The position numbers and the translations under genes are program-made. 64,000 nucleotides of DNA from Prostheceraeus crozeri (taxonomy: Eukaryota > Platyhelminthes > Polycladida > Euryleptidae), in NCBI GenBank assembly GCA_907163375.1, contig CAJQUW010006352.1, forward strand, positions 90,572 through 154,571, in the 5' to 3' direction. The notes beneath the pieces were generated by a model. The model had not been told where the DNA came from and made no database searches. It saw only the letters and a program-made list of their open reading frames with translations. Shown here in pieces: positions 45,881 to 56,347 of the stretch. Within the stretch, counting starts at the first letter, position 1, and each line of letters starts with the position of its first letter.

Positions 45881-46996
45881 ATGTCTGAGCCAGTCTTCTC
45901 ATGGTATAAGCGGCTTTTCACTGAAAGCGAGCAAGACACGGAGAGTTTTGCTGTAATATTCCACTGACAGGGTGTTCCTTCGGGACGGCGGACGATGCCG
46001 TAGTGATAAGTGTGGCAAGGGAGTGTGTCATATTTTAGACCGAAACCGCTGGGACAACTCATGTCTCATGTTGGGCATTTGACACAGTTCTCAACGTAGC
46101 ACTTTGAACGCCAATCGGTTGAGTCTTAGCTATCTTGTCATGGGTGGCCTCTAAACATCTCCATTGCAAAAACGCTGGTGAATCAAGCTCTCTACGGCTT
46201 GCTATCAAGCTGCTCAAAGTCTGTCAACCTCTTACCAACTCTACAGGTTTTCATGTCTGAGCCAGTTTTCTCATGGTATAAGCGGCTTTTCACTGAAAGC
46301 GAGCAAGACACGGAGAGTTTTGCTGTAATATTCCACTGACAGGGTGTTCCTTCGGGACGGCGGACGATGCCGTAGTGATAAGTGTGGCAAGGGAGTGTGT
46401 CATATTTTAGACCGAAACCGCTGGGACAACTCATGTCTCATGTTGGGCATTTGACACAGTTCTCAACGTAGCACTTTGAACGCCAATCGGTTGAGTCTTA
46501 GCTATCTTGTCATGGGTGGCCTCTAAACATCTCCATTGCAAAAACGCTGGTGAATCAAGCTCTCTACGGCTTGCTATCAAGCTGCTCAAAGTCTGTCAAC
46601 CTCTTACCAACTCTACAGGTTTTCATGTCTGAGCCAGTCTTCTCATGGTATAAGCGGCTTTTCACTGAAAGCGAGCAAGACACGGAGAGTTTTGCTGTAA
46701 TATTCCACTGACAGGGTGTTCCTTCGGGACGGCGGACGATGCCGTAGTGATAAGTGTGGCAAGGGAGTGTGTCATATTTTAGACCGAAACCGCTGGGACA
46801 ACTCATGTCTCATGTTGGGCATTTGACACAGTTCTCAACGTAGCACTTTGAACGCCAATCGGTTGAGTCTTAGCTATCTTGTCATGGGTGGCCTCTAAAC
46901 ATCTCCATTGCAAAAACGCTGGTGAATCAAGCTCTCTACGGCTTGCTATCAAGCTGCTCAAAGTCTGTCAACCTCTTACCAACTCTACAGGTTTTC
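45881..46996. repeat. Three tandem 372-bp units (left arm)
   Basis: Units start ATGTCTGAGCCAG at about 45881, 46253 and 46625 and are almost identical. Each holds an 80-codon minus-strand frame with several cysteines (MSCPSGFGLKYDTLPCHTYH), which I do not call as a gene because a related unit next door has no such frame. The right arm has one unit (61716-62087). Confidence 0.92.
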
Positions 46997-47516
46997 ATGT
47001 CTGGCGAATACTATCATTAAGTTGAATCTGCTATCAGTCAACTTGAACGTTGCAAATGAAGTTCGGTGTAATACTTCCTTTCGACGGGCGTTCCTGTAAA
47101 GGGCGGCGGTGAAACCCGTAGCTATGTATACCGCAAGGGACATTCGGCAATGGTCAATCTTGTTAAACCTCTCTGCGTCATGTTTGCAAGTGATTGCCTC
47201 TGTCTCAACGTAGTATGCATTCGCGCCAGGGCGACATTTAGCCAGCTGTCGAAGGTTGCCTTATAAACTATCCATTGCATACGTTATGAGAACCATGAGT
47301 TCTACCTGTCTCTATCAATGAGATGAATTGATGAATGGAATGAAATGGGAGGACACTCACGCGCCGCACGCAACATAACACACTTCTCTCTTCCGTAGTC
47401 TAACAAGCTCTTTACACATGGATCGCAGTCGATTGCTATCCCAGAATCATGTAAGCTATCTGAATTTTATTTAACACTATTTCATCTACCATCATCACCC
47501 ATATGAAATGTTATAA
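46997..47516. other. Diverged 372-bp-type unit and spacer (left arm)
   Basis: About 47000-47290 is a distant relative of the 372-bp unit: the blocks around GGTGTTCCTTCGGGACGGCGG and GGGCGTTCCTGTAAAGGGCGG align. The rest to 47516 is noncoding spacer. Confidence 0.6.
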
Positions 47517-47560
47517 GATTTACAAGTTAAACTAAGCGTGCTACTATTTCCAAATGAAAA
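47517..47560 (+). repeat. 40-bp motif shared with the central repeat array (outer copy)
   Basis: ACAAGTTAAACTAAGCGTGC and the following CTACTATTT match 52886-52923 at about 34 of 38 positions, same orientation. The coding segment of the arm lies between the two copies. Mirror copy near 61153-61196. Confidence 0.75.
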
Positions 47561-47642
47561 AGTATACATGGTTAAATCATCCACTGAAGCCCCATTCAAG
47601 TAAGTCAGTATGAAAGCAAAGATAATACGAAATAAAAATTTA

Positions 47643-48098
47643 TTATGGCATGTATTTCAAAAGGTCTTCATCGTCAATATCGTCCCAGAGTCTGCCTTCA
47701 CACAGATCACAAAAACAGTTCACTTGCTTCAATCGTTCTTCTACCGCCAGCCTCACTTTGTCGATGTACTCCCACTCCGCCATAGTTCGTGGCTGGGAGT
47801 TAGGGGTGTACCATTCCCATAATTGATGGAGGAATTTGGTGCTGGTGATCTCCATCACATCATCAGTATCGTACTGCAGATACTTCCATCGTATGTCTGT
47901 TAGGTCGGGACACTCCTTCTCACATACACTCTCCTCTTCGTCATCCGCTGGTAATGACAACTTTCTAATGTTGTCGAGTCGGTATAATTTCTCCACCTTC
48001 CCCTTCGTTGGAGCGTTTGGTGCAACGAGCGCCTTTGGCGATGAGCAGGGAGAAGAGAACTTCAATTTTGTGTTCGATGTTTTTGGAGGGCTTGTCAT
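47643..48098 (-). CDS. Unknown 151-aa protein of the PolB element (left arm)
   Basis: I do not recognise this protein. It has a Ser/Pro/Lys-rich first third, an acidic stretch (DDEEESVCEKECPD), an aromatic middle (DIRWKYLQY, FLHQLWEWYT) and a C-terminal CFCDLC cysteine motif followed by acidic residues. No signal peptide or membrane segment is seen. It diverges from the polymerase gene across a shared promoter. Its stop codon TAA overlaps an AATAAA signal (TAATAAA near 47640), an economy typical of compact viral or element genomes. A regulatory or accessory role in the element is a guess from position only. The frame is intact in this arm. Confidence 0.6.
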   Translation of the reverse strand: MTSPPKTSNTKLKFSSPCSSPKALVAPNAPTKGKVEKLYRLDNIRKLSLPADDEEESVCEKECPDLTDIRWKYLQYDTDDVMEITSTKFLHQLWEWYTPNSQPRTMAEWEYIDKVRLAVEERLKQVNCFCDLCEGRLWDDIDDEDLLKYMP

Positions 48099-48390
48099 GT
48101 TGACTGTGAATAATGACTTTGAAATGTTTTCTAATTCTTAAGTATAAACAAGCAACCAATCAGAATGAACAGCCAATGAATGATGAATATGAAAGTATAT
48201 ATGCAAAGTGACAGTCGTGTCATTTCACTCTGTCTTTGAGACGTATAAGTGAAGTGTTCTCCAGCGAATTCTGTTATTATTTGAGGCGTACAAGTGAACT
48301 GCTCTCTCGTGAATTCCAAATTTGAGACGTATTATTTGAGTGAAGTCTCTATTTTGTTGAAGTATCAACCTTAAACTTGATTTCGTTGAA
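48099..48390. promoter_or_regulatory. Bidirectional promoter of the PolB element (left arm)
   Basis: A minus-strand TATA-like TTTATACTT (about 48141-48149) serves the 151-aa gene, and AAGTATATATGC (48193-48204) the polymerase gene. Two CCAAT boxes lie between them (48156-48160 and 48173-48177). The plus-strand leader includes 2.5 copies of a roughly 47-bp repeat. Confidence 0.65.
48232..48345 (+). repeat. Leader tandem repeat of the polymerase gene
   Basis: Imperfect units with TTTGAGACGTATAAGTGAAG, then TTTGAGGCGTACAAGTGAAC, then a partial TTTGAGACGTATTATTTGAG. Confidence 0.75.
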
Positions 48391-48393
48391 ATG

Positions 48394-48460
48394 GTAAGTT
48401 GAAAATTTCTTCACTCATCTCCCTCAAACGTGTGGCTAATAGCATCTTCCTCAATTTCAG
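48394..48460 (+). other. Likely leader intron 1 of the polymerase gene (67 bp)
   Basis: GTAAGTTG donor directly after an ATG (48391-48393) and a pyrimidine-rich acceptor CCTCAATTTCAG. Both sites are near consensus. The mirror copy lies in the right arm. Confidence 0.65.
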
Positions 48461-48521
48461 GCATCAACTTCATCACCAACGCCCTCCTTTCTCGAGGAAA
48501 GTTTAGAGTCGTTGAGTCAAG

Positions 48522-48580
48522 GTAGGTTGTAACAATACACTGAGACTTGAACAGAGATGATAGAATGATTTCTCTTTCAG
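48522..48580 (+). other. Likely leader intron 2 of the polymerase gene (59 bp)
   Basis: GTAGGTTG donor and TTCTCTTTCAG acceptor. The 61-base exon between the two introns is open and Ser/Pro/Glu-rich, like the residues that follow it. Confidence 0.65.
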
Positions 48581-51500
48581 GTGATGTGAGTTCCAGCTCA
48601 GGACTCTCGCGACAAGGCAACGAGTGGGAATGTGCCGACTGCGGACATATGTTTACAAGGAAGCACAGTCTCCTTCGACACATCAAACAACGTGTGTGTC
48701 AACGCAAAGCGGCATCAATCTCCGGAGGTGAAGTTGATTCTGACGATGACATCTCCTTTCCTTGCGATTTGTGCCCTCTTTCTTTTGATAGTCACTTTCA
48801 GCGATCTTCGCACAGACTTCAACACACGCATGCAAATGATCACTACACCAACGGTACCTCTACCATCTCCCTCATTAATGTTTCACATAATAATTTAGTA
48901 CGCGACTACTGCATGGAGTCCAATACTCAAATAGTAGATTTTCCTGAGTGGCTCCTTCAAAATTCTAACATTATCGAAGCGCTCTTCAACAATTTAGACA
49001 ATTTTAGAATGAAGGCGCTCATCTACCTTAAACTAAAATATATTAAGATAGATTTTCAAACGGGTCAAGTGACGGAGAGAATACAGTTTCATGTTCCTTC
49101 CTCCTCCGCAACCGAAGTTGTAGACTGCGAGTCTTGGCTAAATTTTCACATTCAATGTTTAAAATCAAATGTAGATAAATTCAATCAACGCGACAGCGCT
49201 CTCATTTTTGATGGTGTGGACTCAGCCATATTCAAAATTCCCTATTAGAAAGTCATGCAGCTCGAGGCACATTTAAACTACCAAAAACGTTGTATAATAA
49301 GAAAGCTGTCATCAATGTCGATTGTAAATCACAGTGTTTCAAATATGCAGTCCTATCCATCCTTCACTATAATGATATCAACGCGAATCGAAATCATACC
49401 TATAGCTATAGACAGTGGGAGGATGAACTAGACTTTGAAGGTTGTGATAGTGACAACATGAAAATCAAAGATGTAGAAACGTTCGAAAAGCATAATAAGA
49501 TTAAAATTGTCGTTCACGTGTGGGAGAAGGGGTTGAAGGGTGCCCGCTATAATTCACGTTCAACTTGTTATGAACGTGTAGTCAACCTCTTATTAGTAAA
49601 ACAAGATGATAGCGAGGAATGGCACTACTGTGGTATTCCCAAAATCTCTCGCTTGTACACTCACTTGGGGCACTCTAAAAGAGGTGAACATTTTGTATGC
49701 GACCGCTGCATCCGCTCCTTTTGGAGTAAAGATAAATTTGAAACTCACTATGAATGGTGCAAGCGAGGTAAATTACAAATGGAACGCATGCCCAAAGATA
49801 AAATATTTTCACATAGGGATAATGGTGACGAATTAAGTCCCCTGCGTGTCATTTGCGCAGACATAGAATGCTACATTGATGATATCATCCACAAGCCAGC
49901 AGCCATATCCTGCTATGAAGTATGGCATGACCACTTTAGAAATAGGCAAAACAAAATGCATACTTAGCAAGGTGAAGATTGTATTTCAAAATTTCTAGAA
50001 TTTCTCGATAAAGCTGCTAAATTTCAACAATCATATGATTCCCAATTGCAGCGTAAGTCACTACATATGTCAGATGAAGACAAACAGAAATTTGAAAGTT
50101 GCACATCGTGCCCTAAATGTCATAAAACGTTTGATGACGATAAAATTAAGAAAGTGCGTGATCATGATCACATCACTGGTAAATTTAGAAACGCACTCTG
50201 CTCCAAATGTAACTTTTCACTTAGGTTGAGACGTCGTGTACTACCCGTCATTTTTCATAACTTTAAGGGCTATGACAGTCATATGCTCATAAAAGGAGGG
50301 TTGAGCCAGATGAAATCGTGGCAGTTTAATGTAATAGCGCAAACGAGGGAAAAATTCATGGCAATGACAGCAAAAGTAGCAGTAGATAAAACTAAAGAAA
50401 ATAAGACAGTCTTCTTCGAAATAAAATTTTTAGATTCATTCCAATTCATGTCAGCGTCACTAGCTTCTCTCGTTCGTAATCTCAAGTTTCTTCCCCATAG
50501 TCAAACTTTGAAGAAACACTATCCAAACTTAACGGATGAAATAATCACTCGCAAAGGAGTCTTTCCCTATGCGTATTTTAGCTCAATGTCTAAACTAAAT
50601 GAAACAACCCTTCCTTCCATTGACAAATTCCAAAACGATTTGACGGGTCAAGATTGTCCAGTAGAGGACTATGAACATGCTCAAGAGGCATGGTTAAAAT
50701 TTGAATGTAAAACGTTTGGCGATTATATGATCGCTTACTTAGAATTAGATGTCATTTTGCTGGCTGATGTCTTTTCAGGAATTTCGACGAGTGGCATTAG
50801 AAGTGGACAAATTAGATCCTGTCCACTTTGTCAGTCTACCAGCCATGTCCTTTAAATCAGCCTTTAAAATGACTGGTGAGACCATCCATCTCTTACAAGA
50901 CCCGGAGATGTATAACATATTTGAGCGCGGAATACGCGGTGGTCTCACATTTGTGAATAAACATCACATAAAATCTAAAACAGTAGGTAATGATCATATC
51001 CACCTAAAATACTATGACCAAAATAATTTATATGGCAGTTCACTGTCTAAACCACTACCTCATTCCGAGTTTAGTTGGTTAAATCAAGATGAGCTTGCGT
51101 ATTACTCCAACCCTTCAAACATTCTGAAGATTCCAGATGAAGGTGATTGGGGATATTATTTTGAAGTGGATTTGATTTATCCAAATAGTATTAAAAATAA
51201 AACTGCTGATTTCCCACTCGCACCTGAATCTGGTGAAGTGACTGAAGATATGTTTTCACCATTCATGTCACAATTTCATAATAACTTAACAGAGTGTGGA
51301 CAGCCAAGGTACAAACCATGCCGCAAACTTTTGCTCACCCAATATGATAAGAAAAATTATCTCGTACACTTCTGCATACTAAAATTCTATTTAGAAATGG
51401 GCATGCTTCTAAAGTCAGTTCACCGCATCATCAAATTTAGACAGAAAGCCTTCCTCAAACCAAATATTGATAGTAACAGCCAGAAATGTGCACTCGCCCA

Positions 51501-52382
51501 AAATAATTTTGAAAAAGATTTTTATAAGTATAAGAATAATAGTCTATTTGGTAAGACGATGGAGGTTGTTAGAAAACGCATGAACTACAAACTAGTCGTT
51601 GATGAACAAAAATATCACAAATTGACCTCATCACCTCTTTTCATTGATAGAGACATTATCGATGAGGACCTTGTAGGTGTTAAAATGATAAAATCTGAAG
51701 TTGAGTTGTGCAAACCCATCTATATTGGGCAAGCCGTTTTAGATTATTCCAAGCTTGAAATGTATCAACTCTTCTAGAAAATATTAAAACCATGCCCTCT
51801 CGTAAAAGAGGTTCGTTTGTTGGGTGATGATACAGATAGTTTCTTCTTAGGTATTACCACTCAAAAAGATTTAAATTTTAATGAAGTAGCTAAGTCATTA
51901 GAAAAATATTTCGACACATCTAACTACAATCCCACTCATCCAGTCTATTCCATACAGAATAAAGCCAAACTTGGTTGTTTTAAGGATGAAACAGAAGGAA
52001 AGGAAATAGATGAAATGATTCTCCTCCGCCCTAAAATGTATTCCATGAAATTAAAAGAATGTGCAGATAGTATTAAGCGTGCTAAAGGTATATCAAAATC
52101 CATTGTTCACAAAATGAAACATCGGTCCTATAAGAAGGCCTATAAAAATAAAACTATAACGTTTGTCAATATGACAATCTTAAAATCTCAAGTTCATACT
52201 GTGAAAACGCACACGTTCAAGAAACGAGCACTTTCAGCATGGGAAGATAAGAGGTGTTGGATAGGACATAACACATCTCTTCCACATGGACATCCTGACA
52301 CAAACATACCTCCACCCAAAAGAATAAAACTCACGCTACCACATTCAGGAGATGTATTGACATAATCAACTTTAACTCAGTA

Positions 52383-52492
52383 TTTTGATGTTGCTTTTTG
52401 TAGATATACATGGTTGTTTTATGTATCGCATGAGATCGTTTCTTCCTTGTGAATATATGCCTACAGTCAGCCCATTCCCCTATATCTGTGAA
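52383..52492 (-). pseudogene. Degenerate second copy of the polymerase C2H2-finger exon (left arm)
   Basis: On the minus strand, GGGAATGGGCTGACTGTAGG, CATATATTCACAAGGAAG and ATACATAAAACAACCATG align base for base with the first finger of the polymerase (48628-48710), at roughly 70 percent identity. It is preceded by an acceptor-like TCTTTTCACAG. It lies just beyond the polymerase 3' end and points the opposite way. Confidence 0.7.
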
Positions 52493-52543
52493 AAGACTTT
52501 TTCATACACATATTTTTATTTCAATAAACATATCACAATGACT

Positions 52544-52780
52544 TCACTTTGTTTTCCGAAACACTAAAGTTACGAGGGATTTAGTATCTTTCACATGGAT
52601 GCACTCTTGTAAACCATTGGTAATTTTGATAGCAATTGAGGGTATAGTTTGTTTGACGACCGGATGATAGAAAATAGATTCAAACATCTTCTCGACTATT
52701 CCATATGAAGCGTCTTTATCATGAATGAAATCACGTAAAATGTATTCTTTTTTCTCACCAACAGAAATAGGTAGAATCAA
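52544..52780 (-). CDS. Unknown 78-codon ORF of the PolB element (left arm)
   Basis: I do not recognise this protein. The frame reads like real coding sequence (GEKKEYILRDFIHDKDASYG, then IPSIAIKITNGLQECIHV) and is preserved in both arms. It runs toward the polymerase gene. An AATAAA for its strand (complement of 52515-52520) follows its stop by about 25 bases, and an AATAAA for the polymerase strand lies at 52523-52528, so the two transcripts would end in the same short segment. Its true N terminus may lie upstream. A role in the element cannot be inferred from sequence. Confidence 0.5.
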   Translation of the reverse strand: MILPISVGEKKEYILRDFIHDKDASYGIVEKMFESIFYHPVVKQTIPSIAIKITNGLQECIHVKDTKSLVTLVFRKTK

Positions 52781-52859
52781 ATCACTTTGGGGCGATCATA
52801 TCTTTTTCAAATGACTGTGGAACATTGATTTCCATGATGAAGATTTAAACAGTTAGATT

Positions 52860-54309
52860 CGATGACGAACAAGATTTACTAGTTTGCAAGTTAAACTAAG
52901 CGTTCTATTATTTGTAAATGAAAGATATAGTTTCAACAGTTTACAGATTACAAAATAAAGTTTCAATAGTGTTTATGTTAAAAATAAAGTTTAAGCTGTT
53001 TGTGTGTTAGAAATAGAATAAAGTTTCAACAGTTTGTCGATTAAAAATAAAGTTTCAACAGTGTGTACGTTAGAAATAAAGTTTTATCTGTTTGTAAAAT
53101 GAGATTGTAGGATTTACTAGTTTGCAAGTTAGACTAAGCGTTCTACTATTTGTAAACGAAAGATATAGTTTCAACAGTTTACAGATTAAAAATAAAGTTT
53201 CAACAGTGTGTACGTTAGAAATAAAGTTTTAGGCGTTTGTGCGTTAGAAATAAAATAAAGTTTCAACCCTTTACAAGTTAAAAATGAAGTTTCAATAGTG
53301 TATATGTTAAGAATAAAGTTCTATCTGTTTATATGTTAGAAATAAAATGAAGGTTCACCAGTTTACAAGTTAAGAATAAAGTTTCATTAGAGTGTATGTT
53401 AAGAATAAAGTTTTATCTGTTTATATGTTAGAAATAAAATGAAGTTTCACCAGTTTACAATTTAAAAATAAAGTTTCAATAGTGTGTACGTTGGAAATAA
53501 AGTTTCAATAGTGTGTATGTTAAGAATAAAGTTTTATCTGTTTGTATGTTAGAAATAAAACAAAGTTTCAACCGTTTACAAGTTAAAAATAAAGTTTTAA
53601 TAATTAACACGTTAAAAATAAAGTTTCAATAGTGTGTATGTTAAGAATAAAGTTCTATCTGTTTGTATGTTAGAAATAAAATGAAGTTTCATCAGTTTAC
53701 AAGTTAAGAATAAAGTTTTATCTGTTTGTATGTTAGAAATAAAACAAAGTTTCAACCGTTAACAAGTTAAAAATAAAGTTTCAATAGTTTGCAAGTTAAA
53801 ACTAATGTTTCAATAGTGCGTATGATAAGAATAAAGTTTTATCTGTTTGTATGTTAGAAATAAAATGAAGCTTCACCAGTTAACAAGTTAAGAATAAAGT
53901 TTTATCAGCTTGTATGTTAGAAATAAAATGAAGTTTCAACAGTTTACAAGTTAAAAATAAAGTTTCAACAGTGTCTACGTTAGAAATAAAGTTTTATCTG
54001 TTTGTAAAGTACGACCGTAGGATTTACTAGTTTGCAAGTTAGACTCAGCATTCTACTAGTTGTAAATAAAAAATATCGTTTCAACAGTTTACAGATTAAA
54101 ATAAAGTTTCAATAGTGTGTATGATGGAAATAAAGTTTAAGCGCTTTGTGCGTTAGAAATAAAGTTTCAGCCGTTTACAAGTTAAAAATAAAGTTTCAAC
54201 AGTGTGTACGTTAGAAATAAAGTTTTAGCTGTTTATATGTTAGAAACAAAATAAAGTTTCAACAGTTTACAAGTTGAAAAATAAAGTTTCAACAGTGTGT
54301 ACGTTAGAA
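52860..54309 (+). repeat. AATAAAG-rich short tandem repeats (left half of central array)
   Basis: Dozens of 25-32-bp degenerate units of the type AAATAAAGTTTCAACAGTG plus TGTACGTTAGA, alternating with AATAAAGTTTTATCTG plus TTTGTATGTTAGA. A longer motif GCAAGTTAGACTAAGCGTTC recurs near 52887, 53128 and 54036, giving a higher-order pattern. Confidence 0.93.
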
Positions 54310-54438
54310 ATGAATGAAAGTAAGAACTTCATCGTAAGAGTATTCAAAGCATGTTTTGTAAATCAAACATGTGTAGTCCTGACATGATAGAATCAAGCTT
54401 GACAAACGCGAATGTCAAGTTCATTTGATTCTATCATG
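54310..54438. other. Palindrome spacer with two hairpins
   Basis: The non-symmetric centre. It contains a hairpin with arms ACATGATAGAATCAA (54382-54396) and TTGATTCTATCATGT (54425-54439), an inner stem CTTGACA/TGTCAAG and loop AACGCGAA, plus a smaller hairpin CATGTTT/AAACATG at 54350-54371. Confidence 0.88.
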
Positions 54439-55850
54439 TTCTAACGTACACACTGTTGAAACTTTATTTTTAACTTGTAAACGGCTGAAACTTTACTTCT
54501 GACGCACAAAGCGCTTAAACTTTATTTCCATCATACACACTATTGAAACTTTATTTTAATCTGTAAACTGTTGAAACGATATTTTTTATTTACAACTAGT
54601 AGAATGCTGAGTCTAACTTGCAAACCAGTAAATCCTACGATCGTACTTTACAAACAGATAAAACTTTATTTCTAACGTAGACACTGTTGAAACTTTATTT
54701 TTAACTTGTAAACGGTTGAGACTTTATTTCTAACGTAGACACTGTTGAAACTTTATTTTTAACTTGTAAACTGTTGAAACTTCATTTTATTTCCAACATA
54801 CAAGCTGATAAAACTTTATTCTTAACTTGTTAACTGGTGAAGCTTCATTTTATTTCTAACATACAAACAGATAAAACTTTAATCTTAACATACGCACTAT
54901 TTAAGCATTAGTTTTAACTTGCAAACTATTGAAACTTTATTTTCAACTTGTTAACGGTTGAAACTTTGTTTTATTTCTAACATACAAACAGATAAAACTT
55001 TATTCTTAACTTGTAAACTGATGAAACTTCATTTTATTTCTAACATACAAACAGATAGAACTTTATTCTTAACATACACACTATTGAAACTTTATTTTTA
55101 ACGTGTTAACTATTGAAACTTTATTTTTAACTTGTAAACGGTTGAAACTTTGTTTTATTTCTAACATACAAACAGATAAAGCTTTATTCTTAACATACAC
55201 ACTATTGAAACTTTATTTCTAACGTACATACTATTGAAACTTTATTTTTAAATTGTAAACTGGTGAAACTTCATTTTATTTCTAACATATAAACAGATAA
55301 AACTTTATTCTTAACATACACTCTAATGAAACTTTATTCTTAACTTGTAAACTGGTGAACCTTCATTTTATTTCTAACATATAAACAGATAGAACTTTAT
55401 TCTTAACATATACACTATTGAAACTTCATTTTTAACTTGTAAAGGGTTGAAACTTTATTTTATTTCTAACGCACAAACGCCTAAAACTTTATTTCTAACG
55501 TACACACTGTTGAAACTTTATTTTTAATCTGTAAACTGTTGAAACTATATCTTTCGTTTACAAATAGTAGAACGCTTAGTCTAACTTGCAAACTAGTAAA
55601 TCCTACAATCTCATTTTACAAACAGATAAAACTTTATTTCTAACGTACACACTGTTGAAACTTTATTTTTAATCGACAAACTGTTGAAACTTTATTCTAT
55701 TTCTAACACACAAACAGCTTAAACTTTATTTTTAACATAAACACTATTGAAACTTTATTTTGTAATCGTTAAACTGTTGAAACTATATCTTTCATTTACA
55801 AATAATAGAACGCTTAGTTTAACTTGCAAACTAGTAAATCTTGTTCGTCA
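54439..55850 (-). repeat. AATAAAG-rich short tandem repeats (right half of central array)
   Basis: Inverted counterpart of 52860-54309, reading CTTTATTTCTAACGTACACAC on the plus strand. A few units differ between the halves. Confidence 0.93.
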
Positions 55851-55932
55851 TCGAATCTAACTGTTTAAATCTTCATCATGGAAATCAATGTTCCACAGTC
55901 ATTTGAAAAAGATATGATCGCCCCAAAGTGAT

Positions 55933-56169
55933 TTGATTCTACCTATTTCTGTTGGTGAGAAAAAAGAATACATTTTACGTGATTTCATTCATGATAAAGA
56001 CGCTTCATATGGAATAGTCGAGAAGATGTTTGAATCTATTTTCTATCATCCGGTCGTCAAACAAACTATACCCTCTATTGCTATCAAAATTACCAATGGT
56101 TTACAAGAGTGCATCCATGTGAAAGATACTAAATCCCTCGTAACTTTAGTGTTTCGGAAAACAAAGTGA
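55933..56169 (+). CDS. Unknown 78-codon ORF of the PolB element (right arm)
   Basis: Same protein as 52544-52780, residue for residue as far as I can see. A segment with an ATG at 55878 lies just upstream and may belong to the same gene. Function unknown. Confidence 0.5.
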   Translation: MILPISVGEKKEYILRDFIHDKDASYGIVEKMFESIFYHPVVKQTIPSIAIKITNGLQECIHVKDTKSLVTLVFRKTK

Positions 56170-56220
56170 AGTCATTGTGATATGTTTATTGAAATAAAAA
56201 TATGTGTATGAAAAAGTCTT

Positions 56221-56330
56221 TTCACAGATATAGGGGAATGGGCTGACTGTAGGCATATATTCACAAGGAAGAAACGATCTCATGCGATACATAAAACAAC
56301 CATGTATATCTACAAAAAGCAACATCAAAA
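56221..56330 (+). pseudogene. Degenerate second copy of the polymerase C2H2-finger exon (right arm)
   Basis: Mirror of 52383-52492. Here it is on the plus strand, directly after the 78-codon ORF and an acceptor-like TCTTTTCACAG, so the finger segment may once have been a 3' exon of that gene. Confidence 0.65.
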
Positions 56331-56347
56331 TACTGAGTTAAAGTTGA

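Larger units (their letters stand above)
48391..52365 (+). pseudogene. Protein-primed family-B DNA polymerase fossil, Polinton/adintovirus type (left arm)
   Basis: The replicative polymerase of a Polinton-like or adintovirus-like element. It is broken, with about four breaks. Parts in order: a short leader with two GT-AG introns; two N-terminal C2H2 fingers (ECADCGHMFTRKHSLLRH, CDLCPLSFDSHFQRSSH); a cysteine-protease-like or capsule-type block typical of this family (KCFKYAVLS-like, here QCFKYAVLSILHYND); another finger (CDRCIRSFW); exonuclease motifs (VICADIECYID, FHNFKGYDSHML, YLELDVILLADVF); and polymerase motifs (YYDQNNLYGSSLSKPLP, NNSLFGKTMEVV, GDDTDSFFL, then LRPKMYSMK). This order is diagnostic of protein-primed PolB in Polintons and relatives. 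No other Polinton hallmark gene is seen here. Confidence 0.88.

Noticed and set aside
45793-46806. Cysteine-containing 80-89-codon frames in the 372-bp units as secreted peptides
   Set aside because: They lack a signal peptide, and the diverged neighbouring unit does not keep the frame.
52860-55850. CRISPR-like array
   Set aside because: Units are degenerate tandem repeats without unique spacers, in eukaryotic DNA.
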